From Nomia melanderi (lineage: Eukaryota; Arthropoda; Insecta; Hymenoptera; Halictidae): a stretch of DNA of 64,000 bases. Below are positions 38,101 to 47,041 of this stretch, one piece after another. Below the pieces are notes generated by a model, which was given only the letters and a program-made list of their open reading frames with translations, was not told where the DNA came from and ran no database searches. Both the position numbers and the translations under genes were made by a program. How positions within the stretch are numbered: the first letter of the stretch is position 1; each line of letters opens with the position of its first letter. The stretch spans positions 2,666,001 to 2,730,000 of the forward strand of contig NC_134999.1 in the NCBI RefSeq assembly GCF_051020985.1, in the 5' to 3' direction.

Positions 38101-41100
38101 TTCCGCTTCTGTTATACGAGCTCTGTCCGGTGCTCTGACTGGCACACTATAAAACTACCAAACGTATATTGTTTCTTACACATATAACCGTAAAAAAAGG
38201 AATATACTTTGTAATGGAGAAAGCGTTAACTCTTTACTTTACGATTTCTTTCTAAATTATAATCGATACACCCACTTTATTATTAATAATTTATTGAAAA
38301 GAGAGAAAAATTCTAGTCGTATTCTATGTCTATATTAGCTCTAAACCATAACAATGGATAACAGAAGAATGATATTCAATTTATATCCACAACAATTGAG
38401 TAATATTTATATTTGTTAAATTCCTTTTAAAATCTTCGGTTCAAGGGGTTAAAAGTCCAAGTGTACTGAAACATTAGCTCCTTATTTTAGAATATCGTGT
38501 GAAACTCGTAGTTTTCCAACGCAAGATTTTAAATATAGTTTAACAAATATAAATATCATTCAATTCTTTTGATTTCTAATTAAATATTCTTCTTCTTTGT
38601 TATTAATTGGTATGCTTTACAAGAAACATAGATACAAAACGGATATAGAATTTTTTTTCTTTTTCTAGTAAATTATTAACGAATTATTAATCTTCAAATA
38701 GCAAAGGGTTAAACAGATTTGCCGCTATTTTTCTTTCGGGTTAATTGATTTCAAGTGTCTTAATACAGTTCATATCACTAATTTCTTCCATTATCAATAT
38801 CTCAAATAATATATTATTGTATTCAGCATCTACTTTACTTATGTTTTAAACAATTCTCGCCATTTTGTGGTCTGAAAATGCTCGTTTTCTTTGTAATATT
38901 TCAGAATGTATATTAACATTCTTCTGATCATAAAAGGGATAAAAAAAATTGGTAAATCTTTCAAATTATTAATTAAATTCTGTTCTAATACACTAAATTG
39001 CTTCGGAAACATGGAATATTATATTTAACTGACATTTTCATATTTATTTCAAAAGAAAAAATTAAATTACCTGTACTTCGATATATTAGCTTCAAAAATA
39101 GGAATGCATTTGAGAAAAATCTTGATGTTTTTAATAATTGATGCTTTACGGTAATACCTGGTTGTGATGTGCAATGATTATGTGATCACCCGATGTAGCC
39201 CTGTCAAGTATAACTTGTTCGTCACCGTTGATCCCAGGTCGTCGATAAATGCGGAACATTTGGTAATGTTGTGCCATACATAGAGGTTGCATACCCTTCC
39301 CATTTTTCGACTTTACCTTATCGGGTTCTAGACCATTTCTAAAAATAAATCGTTTCCATTATGCATAATCAAGTTATTTAAATATTATATTTATTTCTTA
39401 TTTACGGAACATTATAATTTACAAAACGATTGTTGCAAGCTTTTTAGATTGAAAATCCTTATTAATCCTTATAAAAAGTCCTTCTATCCTTATTCAAATG
39501 ACTTCATATTATCAATCAATTTTAATAGTATTTAAATAAAATTGTTTACAATTTCTGTAATAAATTTCGAATAATAAAAAACTAGGTATATATTTACGTA
39601 TTATAGGGACTTTGGATTACGTCTGGTTTAGTATTTATTTAATACTACAACACATTATTAATATTTTGTTATTATTACTATTATTATCAATACTTCATTA
39701 TTATGACCCTACAATATCGTGTCAAACTCGTGACGAAAATTTTAAACTGGATTTGTAAAACCTGAGTATTATTTAATTTTCAAAAATCTAAATTAAATAT
39801 TAATTTTCTATTTGCAATGGTTACTATTTGGGGTAGACGTAGGCATAGGATAAGTATCAGAAATTTTTCGTTTGCCTAATAAATTATTAATGATACAGTA
39901 GTTGTATGAATCATAGTTAAGAAATAGTTCATAAGGTAGGGGGTTAAAAACAAAGGTAGACCGTATAACACGTGAGCATCAAAATCTGCCAAAAAAAGTT
40001 CAATTCCATTTATGCTACGGAAGAAGCTGACTAATCTAATCGTCGACAGCGAAGTGTCGGTTCGAAGGAGCGAAGTCGACTGCATCTAACCCGAGCTTTC
40101 CCCGAAAAGCTCTGTCATTCGGAGCTGATTTGTCGGGCGGACAAAAAGAAGCCGCACCGAAATCAATTTAGCGAAGGGAGCACGTCTGCGAGGAAATCCG
40201 GGATCTAAGATCCCCAGGACGCGGGCATAAAGAGACTCGTTGCGAGAGAAACGTAAAGGATGCTCCTGCATTGAAAGGATGAAAGCCTTTATTCCGCGCC
40301 CGGTTCAGGAAGGAACCAGGAAGGAATGCTTCCTTTCTTTTTTTCTTTCTTTCTTTCTTTTCGGGAATTAACGCAAATTCGTCGGGGCGTCTTGCTAAAT
40401 CCGCCTTGCTTTTTTTTTACAATCAATTGCTGGCGGGAAGTTTGGAATTCCGCTTGAGCAATTTATTTTTTATTACCAATTTTTCTTTGCAATTCATACG
40501 CCTGGATATTTGGTAAATTTGTATAAGATTTATATACGTGTTGTTATAATTATAAAGTGCGTAAGGAATGTGAAAGTAAATGAACGCGTTTTAGGGGTTG
40601 ACTGTATAAGTACGAATAGATAAATCTTTCTGAGTTATGCTTTTAATAAATGATGTTACCTTTATCGGTGATTTCGATTTTTTATTTATTTCTTTCAATG
40701 TATCGATTTATTTGTTTTCTTGTGATTGGATAGGGTTGAATAGATTTTGTTTAACTAGAGTAATGAATTAGAATAGTACAGTAATTTTCCGATGTGATAC
40801 GTGTATGTAAAAGAATTTTGAAAAATCGATTGTAATTTTTTTTTCCACGCTGTGCAACAGAGGCAATTTGTTGTTAGATGATTAATCAGATCATGTCATT
40901 TCAATTTCAAATTGCAATGTTTGTTAAATTTTATTTTTAAGAAATATTTAGTGGATTACGTAAGAATTCAGTGAAGATGTTAAATAGCAAATCTACTTTT
41001 TTCTCTTTGTAAAAAAATAGAGGAATATTTGTAAAGATATTGGAAAAATTTAGAAAAAAATACATTCGTTATTCAATATACTTACGCATCCAGCAGCTCT

Positions 41101-41258
41101 TGATAATTAAGCAGCTCTGTTAGGAATCTGGCAAGGAACACTGCTGCTTCCTTTTGATTGGAAAATCGTTTCGGTCTTGCAACCAGGCCTGGATTACTAT
41201 TGATAGGTAAAGCCAATGGGACAGAGAGGTACATGTCATTGAGCCACCATTGGGTTGC
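25944..41258 (-). CDS. ChAT: Choline O-acetyltransferase, nine 3' exons, amino terminus outside or unfound
   Basis: ChAT transfers acetyl from acetyl-CoA to choline in cholinergic neurons. Nine exons join in phase into 564 residues up to the stop. Seen in order: 'WWLNDMYLSVPLALPINSNPG' in outline (start WWLNDMYL), 'QPLCMAQHYQMFRIYRRPG', 'LHGGGSRHLGANRWFDK', catalytic His263 in 'YEHSAGEAP', 'SPDVYLQLSLQL', 'VATYESAGIRRF', 'STSQ', and 'GYGPVVPDGYGCGYN'. At the substrate pocket it has Val387 in 'GRVDCIRAAS' and Asn457 in 'GIDNHLMGL'. In carnitine acetyltransferase these are Thr and Arg, and in ChAT they are Val and Asn, so choline is the likely substrate. Cys389 replaces the usual ChAT Asn. There is no peroxisomal AKL end (the protein ends SAQR). 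ChAT proteins are about 640-720 residues, so roughly 80-150 N-terminal residues are missing. A ChAT-like paralogue cannot be excluded. Confidence 0.9.
26318..26702. repeat. Minisatellite, period about 75 bp, five diverged units
   Basis: The marker 'ttctgtgttttcg' or a close variant recurs at about 26322, 26397, 26473, 26548 and 26623. Each is followed by a segment with 'aatggaacactagatttaat' and a 'gatattttgta'-like stretch. Spacing is 75-76 bases. Units differ by many substitutions, so the array is old. It sits about 160 bases from the splice acceptor of the last ChAT exon. Confidence 0.75.
27857..28057. mobile_element. TTAA-flanked MITE, family A (copy A2, inverted, internally shortened)
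   Basis: It starts TTAACCCGCTGTTCTGTAATATTG and ends ATCATAGGGCAAGGGGTTAA. The 'gacagactcgtgg' motif near its left end is the one found near the right end of A3 and A4, so it is in the opposite orientation. Length is 201 bp, about 50 bp shorter than A3. Confidence 0.75.
28159..28359 (-). CDS. ChAT: ChAT exon with choline-site Asn and STSQ
   Basis: Acceptor TTTTCCAG; the exon starts 'QERMKELFDLAVQRQTKE', has 'GIDNHLMGL' (Asn at the carnitine-acetyltransferase Arg518 position) and ends 'HFALSTSQ'. The donor is CAG|GTCGGT, with an alternative GTAATT four bases on that would break the phase. The chosen donor restores the family spacing STSQV...GP exactly. Confidence 0.93.
29665..29905. mobile_element. 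TTAA-flanked MITE, family B (copy B1)
   Basis: Left end TTAACCCTTTGCACTCCAGA, right end TCTGGAGTGCAAGGGGTTAA: inverted repeats of about 20 bp including TTAA, element 241 bp, AT-rich interior, no coding capacity. Confidence 0.8.
30391..30599. mobile_element. TTAA-flanked MITE, family B (copy B2)
   Basis: Left end TTAATCCTTTGCACTCGGAA, right end CTTCTCGAGTAAAGGGTTAA. The interior shares 'attagaaatattcaac' and 'ttttactgtatcaaat' with B1. 209 bp. Confidence 0.75.
31517..31703 (-). CDS. ChAT: ChAT exon with YESAGIRRF and GRVDCIRAAS
   Basis: Acceptor TTTATTCAG; it encodes 'LHGVLVATYESAGIRRFAL', then 'GRVDCIRAASPEALAWAKA' and a hydrophilic tail ending 'PDKGTKR'. The donor AGA|GTTCAG is non-consensus after GT, but it gives phase 0, which the next exon requires. 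Val at the family's Thr465 position favours choline; Cys two residues on is unusual. Confidence 0.92.
31773..32026. mobile_element. TTAA-flanked MITE, family B (copy B3, diverged)
   Basis: Left end TTAACACTTCGCACTCCCAG, right end ATAGGAGCGCAAAGGGTTTTAA. The terminal CTTTGCACTC-type motif is shared with B1 and B2, while the interior is mostly different. 254 bp. Confidence 0.65.
32029..32259. mobile_element. TTAA-flanked MITE, family C (copy C1)
   Basis: It runs from TTAACCGTATTGGG to GTCAATATTAA. The interior 'atcaattcctatactgtccg' and 'cttttgtttctgtttccact' is shared with 42927-43125 and, reversed, with 50182-50450, which defines the family. 231 bp. Confidence 0.6.
32659..32781 (-). CDS. ChAT: ChAT short exon (SPDVYLQLSLQLTYFK)
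   Basis: Acceptor ATTATATAG, donor AA|GTAAGC, 123 bases. It encodes 'LVEDLDLCILWFEDYSKEF', then 'CKISPDVYLQLSLQLTYF', equivalent to the 'CSPDAFIQVALQLAFY' segment of the family. Both ends are split codons that fit the neighbours. It has no ATG and is easily missed. Confidence 0.93.
33239..33450 (-). CDS. ChAT: ChAT exon with the catalytic histidine (YEHSAGE)
   Basis: It starts 'DGFWGLTYEHSAGEAP' directly after ATTGAAG. The His is the general base of choline/carnitine acyltransferases. The second half, 'MPPPDENTVPSHLPAPEKL', is a proline-rich loop before the next helix. Donor TA|GTAAGT. Confidence 0.94.
33451..34678. other. ChAT intron with family A MITE
   Basis: 1.2-kb intron; element A3 at 33508-33758 lies close to the acceptor. 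The remainder is AT-rich with no further exon seen. Confidence 0.7.
33508..33758. mobile_element. TTAA-flanked MITE, family A (copy A3, best preserved)
   Basis: Left end TTAACCCCTTGCCCTATGAT, right end ATATTGTAGGTCAAGGGGTTAA. Inside are 'ctactttatcgttaataatt' and 'cacgagcatgacacgat', both shared with A4 and the other copies. 251 bp, no coding capacity. Confidence 0.85.
34679..34908 (-). CDS. ChAT: ChAT exon with LHGGG and ANRWFDK
   Basis: Acceptor ACTTGCAG, donor AAG|GTAGGT. It encodes 'NERNRHNLELLECCLCVVC', then 'ALHGGGSRHLGANRWFDKT'. The NRW(F/Y)DK block is a signature of the acyltransferase family and lies just before the catalytic His exon. Confidence 0.94.
35441..35690. mobile_element. 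TTAA-flanked MITE, family A (copy A4)
   Basis: Left end TTAACACCTTGTCCTATGAT, right end ATATTACAGGAGAAGGGGTTAA. Interior 'actattttatcgttgataat' and 'catcacgagtctgacacgat'. 250 bp, nearly the same length as A3. Confidence 0.8.
36501..36707. mobile_element. TTAA-flanked MITE, family D (copy D1)
   Basis: Left end TTAACCCGTTAACTG, right end CAGTTAACTGGTTAA. The interior 'ggaatttagtttgaaaaatc' and 'attacatgtttgtctga' is shared with the copy at 46784. 207 bp. Confidence 0.8.
37980..38154 (-). CDS. ChAT: ChAT exon FYSVPVRAPDR...AKAREELLK
   Basis: The acceptor TTTGGTAG gives 'FYSVPVRAPDRARITEAEL', which continues 'HHNQ' of the previous exon like 'NQFFVLDV' in vertebrate ChAT. A nearer TTTTATAG acceptor would lose residues and the phase. 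It also has 'TPPVGILTTAKRPAWAKA', equivalent to PPIGLLTS...WAEA. Donor C|GTGAGT. Confidence 0.9.
38226..38452. mobile_element. TTAA-flanked MITE, family A (copy A5)
   Basis: Left end TTAACTCTTTACTTTACGAT, right end TTCGGTTCAAGGGGTTAA. The interior has the family 'cactttattattaataattt'. 227 bp, more diverged than A3 and A4. Confidence 0.7.
38474..38712. mobile_element. TTAA-flanked MITE, family A (copy A6, inverted)
   Basis: The left end is eroded (ttagctccttattttagaat) and followed by 'atcgtgtgaaactcg', the inner motif from the right end of A3. The right end is ATAGCAAAGGGTTAA. It is therefore in the opposite orientation to A5. Confidence 0.65.
39158..39338 (-). CDS. ChAT: ChAT exon QPLCMAQHYQMFRIYRRPG
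   Basis: Acceptor TATTTTTAG, donor CAG|GTATTA. It encodes 'NGLEPDKVKSKNGKGMQPL', then 'MAQHYQMFRIYRRPG' and 'GDHIIIAHHNQ'. This matches QPLCM...QYY..F..YR.PG...HV(I/V)VAC.NQ of the family. It has no long ATG-initiated frame. Confidence 0.94.
39339..41085. other. ChAT intron with a MITE and a CpG-rich islet
   Basis: It contains element A7 at 39701-39947, then a distinct GC/CpG-rich islet at 39960-40440 ending in a CTTT microsatellite at about 40335-40362. The islet's open frames on the minus strand lack splice or family support. Confidence 0.65.
39701..39947. mobile_element. TTAA-flanked MITE, family A (copy A7, inverted)
   Basis: The left end is eroded to TTATGACCCTACAATATCG, followed by 'tcaaactcgtgacg'. 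The right end is TTCATAAGGTAGGGGGTTAA. The interior 'ctaataaattattaatgata' is shared with A3 in reverse. 247 bp. Confidence 0.7.
41086..41258 (-). CDS. ChAT: ChAT exon WWLNDMYL...LPINSNPG (most 5' exon found)
   Basis: Acceptor CTGCTTACAG, donor GC|GTAAGT. It encodes 'ATQWWLNDMYLSVPLALPI', 'NSNPG' and 'FLTELLNYQELLDA', the second conserved block of ChAT proteins. It starts in phase 0. The preceding exon(s), which should carry the LPxLPVP motif, were looked for on the minus strand up to 64000 and not found. Confidence 0.93.
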
Positions 41259-42730
41259 CTGTAAGCAGACAGAAAATAAGAACAATTATAAAAGGCGAAT
41301 GGACAATAAAACGATAACTTGTAAACACTTTGATTTATCTATAAATATTTTTTAAATATAAATATTTATAAATATTTATAAAATAGATTTTTTCGTAACT
41401 TAATGTCGACGTTCTCTTAATATTACTGTGACAAAAAATGATTTCGTGTAAACTATATATTTCTTTAATAAAATTAAATCGTGCCACGATCAAATAATTT
41501 CGATTTTCATAGAAATTTCACTTTGACAACTTGTCATTTTGTTGTAGATACAGTTATTTTCGTAATTAATTGTGCACAAACTAGGTGAACGAAATTGAAA
41601 GGGTCGTGTTCGAACAGCATGCCATTGTTTAATCCGTATTTAATGAGGCATCGCAGTAATCCTTATTGAATTTTTGTAAAAGTGTCACAACTGCCATATG
41701 CGTGAATAATTATACGAAATTTCTCATTACCGTGCTTCAACGGCTTATCAAATGGTACGATATAATTTAAATAAATTGTTACAAATAATTTGGCCCTGAG
41801 GGTATTAATATTTGTATTTATAACAATTGCATTACAAAAATAATACCCTTGTCGGTTATACGTAATAAATAATATAATTCTTCTAATTATAAACGATATA
41901 GAATTATAAACCAGAGATGCAAATTAATCTTGAAAAGCATTTATTCATTATTGTGTTATCAACTGACACAACAGTAAAATTAGGTATATAATTCATCCCA
42001 TCATGATTTCATTAAAAAAAATGTTATACATTTTCTTAAAAACTTCCAATTATTAAGTTTCATACTATCAATTTTTTAAATAAATCGCACATGAAATAAA
42101 GAAAATGTTAATCTGTTGACACACACAGAGACGCATCCGTGCAAATATCTTTTTCTCCTGAGGATTATTAAGAATGTTCATCGCTACCCTTTTCACTGTA
42201 CAATTTTTTTAGAATGATTCTAGGTTACTACGTTAAAGTTCTTGGGAGCAGGGAATTATTCAATACCTCGTTTCCACATCGGTATAATACATTAGATTTT
42301 TCTTCGCAGACGACCATAGACACCGATATTTATGGAACTGTGATGGCCGTCATTACACTTACACGGATTTCCAAGAGATAAATTTGAAATGAGAACGATG
42401 GAATGTTTTATTAGACATTGGTCGTGCCGTTGATAAAAAAAATCGTATATACACTCTGCACCGCGATGGCTATAGCGTACGGGACAATAGGAAATTGTTC
42501 TTTATATAGATTCTTATTTCCGAATGGTAGTTGCACAATCCAAGAGGTCTTTGTTCTCTAAAAATGTACTACTTCGACTTATCGCTATTAATAGTATACA
42601 CAGGAAAACATTGTTTTACATGCTAACAGTGTTCCGTAATTTCGTTTAATTATTCTTAAAACTGAACGTACGTTTCAAAATTCGATTAAAAATTCTGCAT
42701 TTTCTTTCGCCCACTTCACTTTTATTATTT

Positions 42731-42934
42731 GATTTTCTAAAATGCTTTTATTCTTTGATTTTATAAAATCTTTTTACTATTTAATTCTATCAACATTAGT
42801 TTATAGAATTTTAATGTTTTCACAAGATATAAATTGACAATAATTTTCTCAAAAACAAAAAAATTGTTTTTATTTTACGATTTTTATGATTGCTTTTTTT
42901 ATATTGAGGATGTATGATATTCATTTCGTTTTTT
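42731..42934. repeat. Direct duplication, copy 1
   Basis: About 200 bases from 'ttttctaaaatgcttt' to 'attcatttcgttttt' recur at 43946-44145 in the same orientation, with shared landmarks 'agatataaatt' and 'gatttttatgattg'. A family C element begins at its right edge. Confidence 0.75.
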
Positions 42935-43125
42935 AAATCATTTTTGTATAAATATCAATTCCTATATTATCCGATTAATCAGTTTTCCGATGTTTGCCTT
43001 TACTTTTGTTTCTGTTTTCACTCGAAAAATTTATCGTTTTGTTTGTTTACCTTCATATAGCCAACTATGTGACCGGTTTCGGTAAGAATGTGTGTATATA
43101 CAATGACGATGCGTTTAGTGCTAAT
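42927..43125. mobile_element. TTAA-type MITE, family C (copy C2, eroded ends)
   Basis: The interior 'tatcaattcctatattatcc' and 'acttttgtttctgttttcac' matches C1. The right end 'gcgtttagtgctaa' resembles the C3 end 'cgtttagtattaa'. The left boundary is uncertain. Confidence 0.5.
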
Positions 43126-43945
43126 CCACAATGTCAATTCAAAATATTTTACTCTCCTGATATTTTCCATTTGCGACTGCTTTAACGGAAAGTTTTTCAC
43201 TTCAAACAACAAATCGTGACAAGACTCATATTTCGAAACAACTTTTCTCATTTTTAGCTTAGGATTAGCTTAAAATTTTCTTCATTTTCACCGACAATGA
43301 GTATTAGAAAAGCGAAAAATTTACCGATCACGAATATGTTAATATTACATTTTAAATTACCCTATATTCTGCATTATTCTGCAAACTGTAATGTATTTAA
43401 ATATACAATTTGTGTATTACTCATTTCTTTTATAATTTACAAGCTCCATCGTAACGTATTTTATACATCAAAATATATTACATATAAAAAGAAAAAAATT
43501 CTTTTATGGTCTTCGAATATTCAGTAAGTATATCCTTAGAATTAATCTTCATTAATTTTAAATTGGTCTCGGATGATCTCAACGAAAATTCGTGTCCGTT
43601 AAATCGCTTATTTCGTCAGTCGTTTCTTCTTCACATGAAATTGCGCAAATCGTGTGCAACGTTGCACGCTTTGTACGCGGAACGCAACGAGAACGCAAAT
43701 CAGTCCGCGCAACTCCGCGAAACGAACTTGCTGAGCAATATTTCTCTGCCGGTGCTTTGATTCACGTGATTGCGACCAACCGAATTGTGAGTATTTAAAC
43801 AGATGAGAAAGTAGCATCCGGTGGTATATATTTAGCAACAAGAGGTCAATATTCCTGTTCAAGGATTACCAAATAACTGGTAATTACTCTATCGCAAATA
43901 TATTTAAAAATATTTTACAGTTGAAACTGTCTAAATAATTTATAC

Positions 43946-44145
43946 AATTTTCTAAAATGCTTTCACCATTTGATTTTATCAAATTGTTTTACTATTTAAT
44001 TTTATAAAATTAATTAATACAATTTTTAAGTTTTCAGAAGATATAAATTCACAATAATTTTTTCTTTAATAAAATTGTTTTTATTTTGTGATTTTTATGA
44101 TTGTTTTTTTTTATATCGAAGATGTATAATATTCGTTTCGTTTTT
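43946..44145. repeat. Direct duplication, copy 2
   Basis: Second copy of the segment at 42731-42934, diverged by substitutions and small gaps. The two are about 1.2 kb apart in direct orientation. Confidence 0.75.
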
Positions 44146-44679
44146 GAACAGTTTTTATCTAAAATATTCAAGAGTCTTTTAATCTGTGTCAATTTCAAAA
44201 GATTCACGTTTTCCAGACATATTTGGAACTTTTCAATGTTATTCAAGTTCTTAGGATTAACACTATTTAAGTAAATTCTTTATTTCTTCAAGGCTTTATT
44301 GATTTTTTTCGAATTTTAATATTTAGAAAATGTTCCACTTATTGAATGAAAATATTCTAAAATTGCTGTTTATAAATCCAATATTTTATACATTTTAAAC
44401 GTTTCAATGCTTTCAAGATTTTCAGATATTTTAAAACATTTACGTCGTTCTAGACGCTTACATATTTCAAGATATAGCAATTATTCACGAAGTTTTGCAG
44501 TCTACGTCGCAAATGGTGTATAAAATATTCAAGACATAATACTGTAGACGTTTAAACCATTCAAAAAATATGAGACACTTGAGTCTCCTAAAATACTCAG
44601 GAAATATTACATAAAAGAATTTATGAAATACTACGAACATTGAATCATTGTATTATAATGCGACCTAATTGTAACACTT

Positions 44680-44850
44680 AAAAATCATTTGAATATAATT
44701 TAATTCAATAGCGGATCATAAAAATTATTCTAATACAATTTCATCCAATTGCAAATCATAAAAACCATTCTAATACAATTTCATCCAATAATAAAACAAA
44801 GACCATTCCAATAAAATTTCATCCAATAGCAAAACATAAAAATCATTTGG
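44680..44850. repeat. Tandem repeat, period 40 bp, about four units
   Basis: Units beginning at 44680, 44720, 44760 and 44800 share 'aaaaaccattctaatacaat' or close variants followed by 'ttcatccaatagc'. The last is followed by a partial unit. Confidence 0.8.
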
Positions 44851-46515
44851 CCACTTTACCTACTAAACAACAGATAATACTGTCGATGGCTGTCCAGTAT
44901 CAAATATCAGATTAATAATTTTCCTTAAACAATAATCCTTCCAAAAAAGCTGATTACCCTATATTGTACACTGCTCAAGACAATTTCATGATTCAGGATT
45001 GTAATCGCTATATCCATTAAAAGATTCATTACGAAATCCGTAGTCATTGATCAGTAATCTTCAATAAACCGTTCAGTAACTGCTGGTAGGATGTGTTAAT
45101 ACAATTCGATGTTCGATCCTTATTGCAACTCGAATCTTAAGGCGCTTCGAATCTCTTCGCTACGTATATAGCTATCGTTGCGTCACAAGAGCACCATCAA
45201 CGCTTTCAACACGGGGATGCAGTCGAACGTGTAGTTATGCGCCGCGACACGTCTGGACGCGTGGATCGGTCGGATAGCAAGGATTCGAGAGGACGATAAA
45301 GATCTTTCGCACGTACCGTCTGATCTGAGGTTTCTTATTCAATACGGCCGCGTGATTACAGCTCAGTTTCTTTTGTGCCTCCCTTCGGGGCTTCTAAATG
45401 AGTTCACTGGTGGTCTTCGCGCTTTTCTGTGCAACGAATGGCTAATACATTGATCGCTGACACGTTTCGTCAGATTTCAAAGGATTTTTCGCTTCTCATT
45501 GGGTGGACGGATCTGTGGGCACTGGCCCTTTCAGTTTTGAATAATGGAAATTGATTGATTAGCGTTGCAGTGGTAAACTATTTTAATTATTATCGATACT
45601 TTTATTAATGGTTATTGATAATAATGTTAATAACGATTATTATTAAGTATTGTGTATGCATAATAATTATATAATTGTGTATAATAATCATTATTATTGA
45701 TATTCTTGTTAGTCATTTTATTCGAAAATCTTTAAACAATTATGAAATGAATACTACTGATGTTCCAATCTTTTATCTGGTGTATCCTAAATATGAAAGA
45801 AAATGTCCAACATTCATTTTTTCAGTAGAAACTATTTATTAGTTTTAGATTGTTGAAATGATTTGTAAAGGATATTACTAGTTTGTAGACTGTCAAATTG
45901 GGTCTCATTTAAATACTGCTACTACGTTTTAATGCAAAATTCGATATTTAAAATAAAAAGAAAGTTATTGTTTTATGCAATCGTATATTTATTTTACATT
46001 CTACAGATAATCCACTTTTACTTTAATTACAGTTAGTTTTTCCTGGATTTCACAAAAAATTAAATGTCCCTGTGCTATACAAAATATTTTCTATGAAAAT
46101 ATGTTTTTTTGTTCTTAAAACAAATACATCTACGTTTAGTATTAAAAAGTATAATCTACTTTCTTACAAGGAATCCAATTAATTTTATTTCTGTATGCTC
46201 CAATGGTCGTACGTCTATTTGTAAATCATAAAATATATTACAGAAATATATACATCAAAGTAATATTTACAGCTCATAAATTTTAATGACCGTATTTTCC
46301 TCTGAAACGAAGGAACCTACGGTCTCGCATCATTTTATTGATGGTTTTCAATGATGCGACATAAAAGTGCGCAATAAAGTATTAAACGATCTATTAAAGG
46401 ACACAAAAATCACAATACGTACACATGCATACGTACTGAGTTATACGCTAAACAATTTCAAAGCAATCTTACCCTTTTATTACTCTTTGTACCAATAATA
46501 TTATTTGTTCAAATA

Positions 46516-46680
46516 TTAACATTAGGTTTACGGACATTTGTTGTAGAATTTATCCTGCTGTTACTAGAAAAGTTGATGTTCGTTCATTTAGATCTTGGAA
46601 ATTTATATAAATATTTATCAAAAAATGTTTATAAAATTCAATATGAGTAAAATTGACGCGTTCTGTAAACCTAATGTTAA
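46516..46680. mobile_element. TTAA-flanked MITE, family F (copy F1)
   Basis: Left end TTAACATTAGGTTTACGG, right end CTGTAAACCTAATGTTAA: near-perfect inverted repeats, 165 bp. The interior is AT-rich. Confidence 0.8.
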
Positions 46681-46787
46681 AGCAGAACGTATTATTAGAA
46701 AAATTATTATCCGTTAAATATTTACCGAATAATGCTTATAAAATTCAATATGAGTCAAATTGACTCGTTCCGTAAATTTACTGTTAA
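46681..46787. mobile_element. Family F MITE fragment (F2), right half
   Basis: It repeats the right half of F1 directly downstream ('ataaaattcaatatgagtca', then 'tccgtaaatttactgttaa'). Its terminal TTAA (46784-46787) is also the left TTAA of the family D element. Confidence 0.65.
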
Positions 46788-47041
46788 CCCGTTAAGTGTG
46801 GAATTTAGTTTGAAAAATCTCTTATTGTGCGCGCAATAAAATCAAATAATGAAGTGTATACTCGTCAAATGCAGGCCAGATGCATTTATAATATATTCTA
46901 ATGAAAAACTAAAGCGAAACGAAAAAGAATTACATGTTTGTCTGAGAAAATGAATAAAAAGTTATTCATCGCTGGGAAATTTGGTACCATTTGGAATTTT
47001 AAAATGACGTGTATACTTGTTAAACGAAGTTATCTGGTTAA
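46784..47041. mobile_element. TTAA-flanked MITE, family D (copy D2)
   Basis: Left end TTAACCCGTTAAGTGTGGAA, right end AAGTTATCTGGTTAA. Interior 'tttagtttgaaaaatctc' and 'acatgtttgtctgagaaaat' as in D1. 258 bp. Confidence 0.75.

Larger units (their letters stand above)
38155..39157. other. ChAT intron, half filled by two family A MITEs
   Basis: Of about 1.0 kb, elements at 38226-38452 and 38474-38712 take up nearly half. They are in opposite orientation and 21 bases apart. Confidence 0.7.
41259..46515. other. Non-coding region upstream of the visible ChAT exons, part 1
   Basis: Probably ChAT intron. It contains a duplicated 200-bp segment (42731-42934 and 43946-44145), a family C MITE (42927-43125), a 40-bp tandem array (44680-44850) and two CpG-richer islets (43580-43790 and 45110-45440). 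Open frames around 43506-43862 overlap on both strands and have no family similarity. Confidence 0.5.

Noticed and set aside
40045..40090. tRNA-like 'ggttcgaagg' segment
   Set aside because: No cloverleaf or matching acceptor stem around it. No tRNA was recognised anywhere in the window.
25944..41258. Carnitine O-acetyltransferase as the identity of the minus-strand gene
   Set aside because: The carnitine-site Thr and Arg are replaced by Val and Asn, and the peroxisomal C-terminal signal is absent. Overall motifs fit ChAT better.
43506..43862. Open frames at 43.5-43.9 kb as ChAT or other exons
   Set aside because: Both strands are open in a CpG-richer islet. The translation lacks any ChAT N-terminal motif.
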